Positions 8,224 to 14,585 of a stretch of DNA of 27,771 nucleotides are shown piece after piece (the stretch's first letter is position 1; each line of letters opens with the position of its first letter). The position numbers and the translations under genes are program-made. This DNA is from Bacteroidales bacterium. GTDB lineage: Bacteria; Bacteroidota; Bacteroidia; Bacteroidales; UBA932. The notes below the pieces were generated by a model. The model ran no database searches. It worked only from the letters and a program-made list of their open reading frames with translations, and was not told the DNA's origin. Where the stretch lies: the NCBI GenBank assembly GCA_017472115.1, contig JAFUQW010000010.1, positions 1 to 27,771 of the forward strand, read 5' to 3'.

Positions 8224-9006
8224 TTAAAAATAATATATCGGGTTACTATTCATATTCTGCGTAATGCGAACCGCAAAGGTAGGAAATTTTTTCTTTATCA
8301 AAGAAAATAAAATATCAACTATCTCTATTTCACTTTCATAATGACCTATATCCATTATCATGAAACCTTTTTCAGTAAAGAAATTGTGGTATGAGATGTC
8401 ACCGCTGACATACAGTCCGGCTCCAGCCTTGCGTGCCACTTCCATGAGCGAGCCGCCTGAGCCGCCGCACACCGCCACCCGGCTGACTGTCCCTTCCACA
8501 GGTCTTGAAGTCCGCAGAGCTTTGAGTGCGAACCTTTCCTTCACCATAGCCACCGCTTCCATTGCAGTGAGAGGCTCGGCCAGGTCGCCCACGACGCCCA
8601 ATCCTGTACCGTCTCCGTCCTCTTCGAGAATCCTCACATTCTGCAGTCCTAATCTTGCAGCCATCGCACCGCTTACTCCTGCAATGACCTTGTCTGCCGA
8701 TGTGTGAGCTGCGTATATGCTTATTCCGGACCTGATCGCCTTCATGATCGCTTCACCGGTGCGGTCGTCTGGCGAAATCTTCTTCACACCTTTAAATATA
8801 AGAGGATGATGCGTCACTATCATATCAGCCCCGCAGGCAACAGCTTCATCCACAAGCTCCGGAGTGCAGTCCAGACCGAGGAGGACTGATGTGACTTCAT
8901 CTTCCGGCGAGCCTATGCACAATCCGCTGTTGTCCCAGTTTTCCTGGATGGAAAGAGGAGCGAATTCTTCTATGGTCGATATTATTTCTCTGACTTTCAT
9001 GAGCAT
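8224..9006 (-). CDS. Nif3-like dinuclear metal-centre protein (YbgI type)
   Basis: This protein of about 260 residues belongs to the Nif3/YbgI family, often annotated as a GTP cyclohydrolase 1 type 2 homologue. Metal-binding landmarks are THHPLIFKG, YAAHTSAD (usually AHTNxD) and the C-terminal IGHYESE. It is the short form: the PII-like insert found in many longer homologues is absent. Two ATG codons lie at 9006 and 9000, and the one at 9000 (MKVREI) fits homologues better. The true cellular role of the family is not settled. Confidence 0.9.
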   Translation of the reverse strand: MLMKVREIISTIEEFAPLSIQENWDNSGLCIGSPEDEVTSVLLGLDCTPELVDEAVACGADMIVTHHPLIFKGVKKISPDDRTGEAIMKAIRSGISIYAAHTSADKVIAGVSGAMAARLGLQNVRILEEDGDGTGLGVVGDLAEPLTAMEAVAMVKERFALKALRTSRPVEGTVSRVAVCGGSGGSLMEVARKAGAGLYVSGDISYHNFFTEKGFMIMDIGHYESEIEIVDILFSLIKKKFPTFAVRITQNMNSNPIYYF

Positions 9007-9035
9007 TCGGATATATCGGGCTTATGGAGGAATCT

Positions 9036-9353
9036 CTACAGTGTCTCGCGGATCTCCGAAAGCTGCTGACGGATCGACCTCAGCGAGTCGAGGATCCTGG
9101 CCTTCGTTATGACTTCCTTCCGGTCTCCCTTGAGCCTCTTGGCAGCTCCCTCAAGCGTCATGCCTTCGACTTTGACAAGCAAATGGATGTGCTTGAATGT
9201 CTCGACATCATCCCTTGTAAAAAGACGGTTTCCTTTGGCATTCCTCTGAGGACGTATGAACTTGGGGAACTCATTGGCCCAGAAGCGGACCAGTGACGTG
9301 CTCTCTCCAAGGATTTCGGCTACTTCGCCTACCGTGTATAAGTACTTTTCCAT
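9036..9353 (-). CDS. Small MerR-family transcriptional regulator
   Basis: The likely product is 105 residues from MEKYLYTVGEVAEILG. The winged helix-turn-helix lies at about residues 5-75, with the MerR signatures LVRFWANEFP, GNRLFTRDDVETF and KVEGMTLEGAAKRL. It lacks the cysteine-bearing sensor domain of metal or redox MerR proteins, so no effector can be named. A further upstream ATG at 9380 would add nine residues, but these run through an AT palindrome and a repeat and look unlike coding sequence. The stop is TAG. Similar regulators sit beside M23 peptidase genes in Bacteroidales. Confidence 0.85.
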   Translation of the reverse strand: MEKYLYTVGEVAEILGESTSLVRFWANEFPKFIRPQRNAKGNRLFTRDDVETFKHIHLLVKVEGMTLEGAAKRLKGDRKEVITKARILDSLRSIRQQLSEIRETL

Positions 9354-9354
9354 A

Positions 9355-9370
9355 TATATTATATAATATA
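9355..9370. promoter_or_regulatory. 16-bp perfect AT palindrome before the MerR gene
   Basis: TATATTATATAATATA is its own reverse complement and ends one base before the MerR ATG at 9353. It could be a -10-like region, an autoregulatory operator or simply AT-rich spacer. Its placement next to a regulator gene is the only support for a function. Confidence 0.35.
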
Positions 9371-9396
9371 GATCCTTCACTTCGTCAGGATGACAG
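9371..9396. repeat. Short intergenic repeat (TGTCATCCTGA...GAAGGATC type)
   Basis: The minus strand reads TGTCATCCTGACGAAG followed by TGAAGGATC. This resembles the interspersed TGTCATCCTGAGCGAAGCG-type element found between genes in many bacteria. ATCCT and AGGAT form a short stem around it. It fills the space between the first M23 gene and the MerR gene and overlaps neither coding region. Confidence 0.5.
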
Positions 9397-9399
9397 ATG

Positions 9400-10350
9400 T
9401 CAATCCATCGATTGTCCTATGCTTGATGACATTATAAGCATGTTCAGATACTCATCCGGAGTAACGGAAGCAAAAAAATGATGCACAGGATCCAGTACAA
9501 GCGTATCCTTCTGGACCTCATAATGGAGATGAGGCGCGAACGAATTTCCCGATATGCCGACACTGCCTATCCTTGTCCCCCGCTTTACCCTGCGACCTTC
9601 ACGTACCACCACATCGGCAAGATGGGCATACCGCGTAACATATCCGTCGCCATGGTCGATGACAACGACATTGCCGAGTCCTTTCTTCAGACGAAGGACC
9701 TCCTTCACCACACCGTCAGCGGAAGCATACACTGGTTCTCCGGTCGAGGCAATGAGATCAAGACCGTTATGCCTCATGCTCACCTTGTAGAACGGATTTA
9801 TCTTGTCACCGGTAGTAGCACCGGTCTGAGCAGGTGAGAATTGTCCGAGAGGATGAGTCATCGGAGGCATCACGAATCCTGAATCCGAAATGGCCTCCAT
9901 CACCTTTATGAAATTGGCTTCTACCGAATCCGCGCCCTGCTTGAGAGCCTTGAGTTTCCGCTCGGACACCCTGACAATCTCGTCATCAGGAATCGAATCT
10001 ATCACAGACAGGAATCCTCCTGTACTGAAACGGTCCATGTTCGGAGCCGAAGAATGGAATATCTCCTCATAGATGCGGTCATCCTTCACCTTGAGTCCCT
10101 CCACAACATCCGAGAGCAGCTTTTCCTTCCTCTCAAGCTCGGGAATCTCCTTTTCATACAATCTGTTTTCCTGACGCAGACGCCTTTCTTCCTCAGTACT
10201 GAATACAAGGGCGAATATCACATAATAGAGTACAGCCATCGACAATGTACCGACAAAAAACATCAGTATCTTGCGTATGACCGCCCACACTGATGTCTTA
10301 GCCTTCCTGAACTTGTAGTTTTCCTTGTCAAATATGTACTGACTGCTCAT
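9400..10350 (-). CDS. M23-family (LytM-type) membrane-anchored peptidase
   Basis: This 316-residue protein has a short cytoplasmic start (MSSQYIFDKENYKF), one membrane helix (about residues 28-50), a coiled region (55-100) and a C-terminal M23 domain. Zinc and catalytic residues are present: H194-N-G-L-D198, Y241-A-H243-L and H274-L-H276. Such enzymes cut or regulate cutting of peptidoglycan cross-bridges in the periplasm. The segment before H194 is divergent and lacks the FGYR motif seen in the neighbour. The ATG overlaps the stop of the upstream paralogue by four bases (ATGA), so the two are coupled. Confidence 0.92.
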   Translation of the reverse strand: MSSQYIFDKENYKFRKAKTSVWAVIRKILMFFVGTLSMAVLYYVIFALVFSTEEERRLRQENRLYEKEIPELERKEKLLSDVVEGLKVKDDRIYEEIFHSSAPNMDRFSTGGFLSVIDSIPDDEIVRVSERKLKALKQGADSVEANFIKVMEAISDSGFVMPPMTHPLGQFSPAQTGATTGDKINPFYKVSMRHNGLDLIASTGEPVYASADGVVKEVLRLKKGLGNVVVIDHGDGYVTRYAHLADVVVREGRRVKRGTRIGSVGISGNSFAPHLHYEVQKDTLVLDPVHHFFASVTPDEYLNMLIMSSSIGQSMD

Positions 10351-11366
10351 GATCGTCCCTTAGGTTTCTGATGAGACGGATGGAGAGTGATGTTGTCTGA
10401 GGCAGCCTCGGTATTTCTGACCATTGTCGAATACTCCTCAGGAGTGATGTCAAGATCGAAATAGTTCGCAGGATTCATATGCTGGTCCCTGTAGATGACC
10501 TCATAATGAAGATGTGGTCCCGACGACCTGCCTGAATTGCCGCTTGTGCCGATCTTCTCTCCTCTCTTCAGAACCATTCCTTCCACGACGTCTATCGTCT
10601 TGAGGTGGGCGTATCTGGTCTTGTAGCCGAAGCCATGGTCTATGAGCACCTGATTGCCGTAGCCGTAGAAATCATGTCTGACGCTCTCCACCACTCCGTC
10701 ACCTGTAGAATACACTGAATTGCCCGGCATAAGCGCGAAATCTATGCCGTTATGTCTGCGGGACTTCTTCGTAAACGGATCGCTCCTGTAGCCGAAACGG
10801 CTTGATATGTGATAAACGCTTCTGTCCGGCACCACAGGCGGGATGGCAGGTATGCACGAAGCCATGTCACCGGCCTTCTTGGACAGCTGGGCCACCTCGT
10901 CAAACGAGCGGCTCTGCACCACAGTCTTTTTCGTAAGGACATCCAATCTGACGGCTGCAGTCTTGAGAGGGCCGTCAGGATTGACAAGGTCATAGTGGGA
11001 ATATCTGTTCACACCACCGAATCCGGCTTCCCTGACTTCCGCAGGAATCTCATGCAGACCGAAGATGGAACGATAGATGTCATCATCCCTCATCTGCAAT
11101 GACACGAGTGCGTCATCATAGTCGTCAAGCTGCCTGTTCAGGACCTCCATCTTGGAGTGCCACTCGGCATTGTCCTTCTTCAGGAGGATCGTCTTAGGAC
11201 TTTCCAGGCCGAGGACGGAAGTATATACCCAGAAATAAAGTCCCGTCATGGCTATGCTCATGACAAACATGGTCACCGTCTTGAACAGACGTGACTTCCT
11301 GGACTTCTTCACGACTTCGTACGAGAGAGTCTGAGGGTTGAATATATACTTCTTGCTTTTGGACAT
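10347..11366 (-). CDS. M23-family (LytM-type) membrane-anchored peptidase
   Basis: This 339-residue paralogue of the following gene has the same layout: YIFNPQTLSYEVV start, membrane helix (about residues 30-52), helical linker and M23 domain. Catalytic landmarks are SSRFGYRSDP, H205-N-G-I-D209, R251-Y-A-H254-L and H285-L-H287. It is the first gene of the minus-strand block and faces the ROK gene across a 236-base divergent intergenic region. The matching N-termini of the two paralogues support the start. A TATCTTTG element lies 7 bases upstream of the ATG. Confidence 0.93.
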   Translation of the reverse strand: MSKSKKYIFNPQTLSYEVVKKSRKSRLFKTVTMFVMSIAMTGLYFWVYTSVLGLESPKTILLKKDNAEWHSKMEVLNRQLDDYDDALVSLQMRDDDIYRSIFGLHEIPAEVREAGFGGVNRYSHYDLVNPDGPLKTAAVRLDVLTKKTVVQSRSFDEVAQLSKKAGDMASCIPAIPPVVPDRSVYHISSRFGYRSDPFTKKSRRHNGIDFALMPGNSVYSTGDGVVESVRHDFYGYGNQVLIDHGFGYKTRYAHLKTIDVVEGMVLKRGEKIGTSGNSGRSSGPHLHYEVIYRDQHMNPANYFDLDITPEEYSTMVRNTEAASDNITLHPSHQKPKGRS

Positions 11367-11373
11367 ACGGGCG

Positions 11374-11381
11374 CAAAGATA
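11374..11381 (-). promoter_or_regulatory. Possible -7 element (TATCTTTG) for the M23 operon
   Basis: The minus strand reads TATCTTTG, a full match to the Bacteroidota TAnnTTTG -7 element. Transcription would start at or within a few bases of the ATG (11366), giving an almost leaderless message. A clear TTTG -33 element is not seen at normal spacing, so the call is tentative. Confidence 0.45.
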
Positions 11382-11526
11382 ATCAAAAATATTAGAAACC
11401 GTTTGAATTTTGGAACGAATATCCGTTTACTTTCGAGAAATCAGTTCCATAAACGCAGTTTCTCCACCAAATGACCGGTTTTGATGGACAAAATCATCAG
11501 AACCCGAACACTTTCTCAGTTTCTTA

Positions 11527-11558
11527 TTTGGATTTATGCAACAAATTGCGTAAAATTG
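11527..11558 (+). promoter_or_regulatory. Putative promoter of the ROK-LacI unit with palindrome in the spacer
   Basis: TTTG (11527-11530) and TAAAATTG (11551-11558, one mismatch to TAnnTTTG) are separated by 20 bases, which fits Bacteroidota promoters. The imperfect palindrome TGCAACAAATTGCG (11537-11550) fills the end of the spacer, and a further ATTGCA ends at 11560. A bound repressor would cover the polymerase site. A similar palindrome lies before the second ROK gene at 13545-13558. Confidence 0.5.
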
Positions 11559-11602
11559 CATTGATAAGCTAAAACCAGTAACCACACAACAATCTGACAG
11601 CC

Positions 11603-12463
11603 ATGATACTCAGTCAGGACAAGCTGCAGAGGAATGTCATTGGTGTGATCTTCGGCGGCAAGCACCTCAGTGCAGCAAGAATCGAGAACGGCACCATTGC
11701 AGAAATCGTCCACAGCGACATCAACAACAGGGAGACGGAAGAAGTCATCCTCAGCGAGATGATACGTACGATAAACGCGGTATTCACAGATTCCGTCACA
11801 GGAATAGGCGTAGGCGTGCCGAGCCTCGTAGATGTGAAGAACGGTATCGTAATAAATCCTACCAATATTCCTTCATGGCGCAAGGTCCATCTGAAACACA
11901 TCCTTGAAGAGCAGTTCAACATTCCGGTCTATATCAACAACGACGCGAACTGCTTTGCACTTGGAGAAAAGTACTTCGGCCTTGCCAAAGACTACGACAA
12001 CATCGCGGGACTGACCATCGATACGGGATTCGGAGTAGGCATAATCATCAACGGGAAGCTGTATTCGGGAAGGAATGCGGGAGCCGGAGAATTCTGCTCC
12101 ATTCCATACAAGGACTATGATTACGAGTATTACTGCAGCACCAAATACTTCGAGGAGAAATACGGTCTCAAGCATGACATCCTTCTGAGCCGGGCACACA
12201 ACAGGGACAAGATCGCACTGGCCATCTATGAGTTCTTCGGCAACGATCTCGGAAATGCGATAAAGACCATCATGTATGCATTGGATCCGGACGCTATAGT
12301 AATAGGAGGCCGGATAGCGGAAGCATATGACTTCTTCAGGGATTCGATGCTCAAGACAGTCAACACGTTCATTTACAAAGGCACTGTGAAGAACATCAGG
12401 ATAATGAGATCGACGGAACCATACATCCCGATTTATGGAGCTGCCGCACTGTGTTTCGAATAA
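11603..12463 (+). CDS. ROK-family protein with degenerate ATP-binding loop
   Basis: This 286-residue protein has the ROK (repressor/ORF/kinase) fold but no N-terminal DNA-binding domain. It resembles the second ROK gene at 13727 (NDANCFA.GEK.FG, G.G.GII). The catalytic aspartate is kept (N113-D114-A-N-C-F). However, the phosphate-binding DxGGT is I16-F-G-G-K20, so both the Asp and the Thr are lost. The second glycine loop has D140-T-G in place of G-T-G. The CxCGxxGC zinc motif is absent. It may bind a sugar without efficient phosphorylation, or be a weak kinase. It precedes the LacI gene by 10 bases and is probably cotranscribed with it. Confidence 0.85.
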   Translation: MILSQDKLQRNVIGVIFGGKHLSAARIENGTIAEIVHSDINNRETEEVILSEMIRTINAVFTDSVTGIGVGVPSLVDVKNGIVINPTNIPSWRKVHLKHILEEQFNIPVYINNDANCFALGEKYFGLAKDYDNIAGLTIDTGFGVGIIINGKLYSGRNAGAGEFCSIPYKDYDYEYYCSTKYFEEKYGLKHDILLSRAHNRDKIALAIYEFFGNDLGNAIKTIMYALDPDAIVIGGRIAEAYDFFRDSMLKTVNTFIYKGTVKNIRIMRSTEPYIPIYGAAALCFE

Positions 12464-12473
12464 TCCACGGCTT

Positions 12474-13475
12474 ATGGCAAAGAAGATCACGATATATGAC
12501 ATAGCCGACAGGCTCAAGCTGTCCCCCTCGACAGTATCCCGCGCACTGGCCGACAATCCGCTCATCAACATCAAGACCAAGACGAGGGTAAGGATGGCTG
12601 CCGAGGAGATGGGTTACCACAACGGCACCAGGTCCGTTTCAGGGACAAAAGCCGTCGTGGCGATAGTACCCGAAATAGACAATTCCTTTTACAGTTCGGT
12701 GCTCGCAACCATTCAGGAAAACTTGGGAAGCGACTATCTGCTCGTAGTGATGTGTTCATACAATTCCGCATCAAAAGAGCAGGAACTCGTAGCCAGACTC
12801 GATCCGGCCCAGATCAGATGCCTGATCATCTCCCAAAGCATGTACACCGAAAACAGCCAGCATCTGAAGGATGCACAGAAGAGAGGACTTCCGACGATCC
12901 TCTTCAACAGGACCTACTACAACGGCGGTTGTCCGAAATTCCTCATAGACGACTACATGGACTCATACATGCTGACAAGGCATCTTGTCTCCACAGGAAA
13001 GAAAAGGATAGCCTTTGCCGCAAAGCATTACAACTGCCCTATATATAAAGAAAGGATAAAGGCATACAAGGACGTCCTGAAACAGAGCGGCTTGAGTTTC
13101 AATTCAGAGCATCTGATCTACAGCGAGCTCACACTCGAAGATACCCATGAGGTAATAAGCAGATTCATCAGGATGGTTCCGAGACCCGATGCATTGATAC
13201 TCCCCAACTTCGTATCGGCCCTGCAGGCAACTTCCCTTGCAAAGATCAACAACATCTCAGTGCCTCAGGACCTGGCGATCGTAAGTTTCGACGATGACCC
13301 CGAATGCAGATATTCTTCTCCGTCGATAACCGGAATCGAACGCCCTACAGCAGAAATCGGAGAAGAAATAGCGGGAATGGTGAAAGAAATATGCAACGGG
13401 AATCTGCCGGAAGATAGCGAAATCAGGATATTCAAGTCAGATCTGATAATCCGGGGATCGTCATTCACTTATTGA
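12474..13475 (+). CDS. LacI-family transcriptional regulator
   Basis: This 333-residue protein starts MAKKITIYDIADRLKLSPST, and the helix-turn-helix spans about residues 5-26 (VSRALADNP). The hinge region is RVRMAAEEMGYH, with Met where most relatives carry the minor-groove Leu. A periplasmic-binding-protein-like sensor domain follows from residue 60, ending with the usual IRGSSF. LacI proteins bind palindromic operators and respond to a sugar. An ATG at 12435 in the same frame would overlap the ROK gene and is less likely. It sits between two ROK genes and ahead of the PUL, making it the candidate PUL regulator. Confidence 0.93.
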   Translation: MAKKITIYDIADRLKLSPSTVSRALADNPLINIKTKTRVRMAAEEMGYHNGTRSVSGTKAVVAIVPEIDNSFYSSVLATIQENLGSDYLLVVMCSYNSASKEQELVARLDPAQIRCLIISQSMYTENSQHLKDAQKRGLPTILFNRTYYNGGCPKFLIDDYMDSYMLTRHLVSTGKKRIAFAAKHYNCPIYKERIKAYKDVLKQSGLSFNSEHLIYSELTLEDTHEVISRFIRMVPRPDALILPNFVSALQATSLAKINNISVPQDLAIVSFDDDPECRYSSPSITGIERPTAEIGEEIAGMVKEICNGNLPEDSEIRIFKSDLIIRGSSFTY

Positions 13476-13496
13476 CGATACATATAATTATAATAT

Positions 13497-13533
13497 AGAC
13501 TGCTCGTGACAATTCATGCAGCAGTCTTTTTTT
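13497..13533 (+). terminator. Intrinsic terminator after the LacI gene
   Basis: AGACTGCT (13497-13504) and AGCAGTCT (13520-13527) form a perfect 8-bp stem. The 15-base loop can pair further as GTGA/TCAT, and a run of seven T follows. It lies 21 bases after the LacI stop and separates the ROK-LacI unit from the PUL unit. Confidence 0.85.
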
Positions 13534-13544
13534 GCCCCATCTTA

Positions 13545-13600
13545 TGCAACTTGTTGCAATTTTAAGTAAATAATGCAATCTTTTTGGAATTTTATTGCAA
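13545..13600. promoter_or_regulatory. Candidate LacI operator cluster upstream of the PUL
   Basis: TGCAACTTGTTGCA (13545-13558) is a perfect inverted repeat with 6-base arms and a 2-base centre. Further half-sites TGCAA (13574-13578) and TTGCAA (13595-13600) form a wider inverted pair. The main palindrome shares TTATGCAAC and TTGC with the element at 11535-11550. Promoter elements here are unclear: TACTTTTA (13610-13617) and TAATTTTA (13618-13625) are near-matches to the -7 element. Confidence 0.5.
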
Positions 13601-13656
13601 AGAACAATTTACTTTTATAATTTTACATCGACACTTGAACTACCACACCTACAAAG

Positions 13657-13674
13657 TTTTCAATAAGTTGAAAA
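13657..13674 (+). promoter_or_regulatory. Hairpin in the 5' leader of the second ROK gene
   Basis: TTTTCAA and TTGAAAA form a perfect 7-bp stem around a TAAG loop, 52 bases before the ATG. No U-run follows, so it is not a terminator. It is followed by a second AGTCGAAAA that echoes AGTTGAAAA. It could affect mRNA stability or translation. Confidence 0.35.
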
Positions 13675-13726
13675 TAGTTGCATAAAGTCGAAAACACTAA
13701 GAAACTATCAACCTGACTCTGAGAAT

Positions 13727-14566
13727 ATGAAAAATGTCATTGGAATCGATCTTGGTGGCACCTCCATCGAAGGCGGAAGAATCGAAGACGGATCTGTCGT
13801 AAAACAGGTCAAGGCCGATACCAACGCATCAGTCGGAGGAGAATGCACTTTGGGAATACTCAAAGGAGTAATCGAAGATCTGCTTACGGATGAAACCGTG
13901 GCGATAGGAATCGGAGTGCCAAGCGTTGTAAACCGCGAAAAAGGCATCGTATATAATGTGCAGAATATAGCCGGCTGGGAAGAAGTGCATCTCAGGTCCG
14001 AATTGGAAAGCGCCTTCGGCCTGCCGGTATATATCGACAATGATGCAAACTGCTTTGCATACGGAGAGAAGATCTTCGGCAAAGGCAGGGAATGCGAGAA
14101 TTTTGTCGGTGTGACATTGGGTACCGGACTCGGTGCAGGCATCATCCAGAAGAACATGCTGATCTCGGATGCGAACTGCGGATCGGGCGAATTCGGAGAA
14201 ATTCCTTATATGGGTTCCAAGCTCGAGGATTTCTGCGGAAGCCGTTTCTTCTCGAACACTGCCGGAGTAAGCGGATACGAAGCGGCAGTCAAGGCCCGTC
14301 AGGGAGACGGACACTGCATCCGTCTGTATGAAGAATATGGCAGACACATAGCTCATCTGGTCAAGATCATAATCCTCGTCCTGGACCCTCATGCCATCAT
14401 ATTCGGAGGATCACTTGCAAAGGCATTCGACCTTTTCCGCAACTCCATGTCAGCCAGCCTCAAGGATTTCCCATATCCGAGATCCATCGAAAGGATAAGC
14501 ATCATGACATCGGACCGTGAGCACAGCGCAATCCTTGGAGCGGCAGCTCTCTGCTTCCAGAAATAA
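13727..14566 (+). CDS. ROK-family sugar kinase
   Basis: This 279-residue protein has canonical nucleotide loops, D8-L-G-G-T12 and G132-T-G-L-G-A-G138, and the catalytic D106 in NDANCF. It probably phosphorylates a hexose such as glucose released by the PUL enzymes, in the cytoplasm. The usual zinc site is missing: there is no CxCGxxGC motif, and the His of GEIGH is replaced (G-E155-F-G-E158). The stop lies 19 bases before the susC1 ATG, so it is likely the first gene of the PUL transcript. The leader of about 190 bases after the LacI terminator holds operator-like palindromes. Confidence 0.9.
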   Translation: MKNVIGIDLGGTSIEGGRIEDGSVVKQVKADTNASVGGECTLGILKGVIEDLLTDETVAIGIGVPSVVNREKGIVYNVQNIAGWEEVHLRSELESAFGLPVYIDNDANCFAYGEKIFGKGRECENFVGVTLGTGLGAGIIQKNMLISDANCGSGEFGEIPYMGSKLEDFCGSRFFSNTAGVSGYEAAVKARQGDGHCIRLYEEYGRHIAHLVKIIILVLDPHAIIFGGSLAKAFDLFRNSMSASLKDFPYPRSIERISIMTSDREHSAILGAAALCFQK

Positions 14567-14585
14567 GACAGAACCAATATAAACC

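Noticed and set aside
8274..8302. Promoter TTTG-N17-TACCTTTG on the minus strand inside the nif3-like gene, ahead of the zinc-ribbon gene
   Set aside because: The match falls on codons for the conserved F-P-T-F-A-V segment of the Nif3 family, so protein constraint explains it. It might still work as a promoter, but the sequence alone does not show this.
9354..9380. Longer start for the MerR gene at 9380
   Set aside because: The added residues are encoded by an AT palindrome and part of a repeat, and relatives start close to the helix-turn-helix.
12435..12473. Longer start for the LacI gene overlapping the ROK gene
   Set aside because: LacI proteins begin just before the helix-turn-helix, and MAKKITIYDIA at 12474 fits. 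The extra 13 residues come from the ROK gene in another frame.
13581..13625. Full promoter for the second ROK gene
   Set aside because: TTTG at 13583-13586 is 23 bases from TACTTTTA, and the other pair, ATTG with TAATTTTA, has mismatches in both elements. Neither is good enough to list as a defined promoter.
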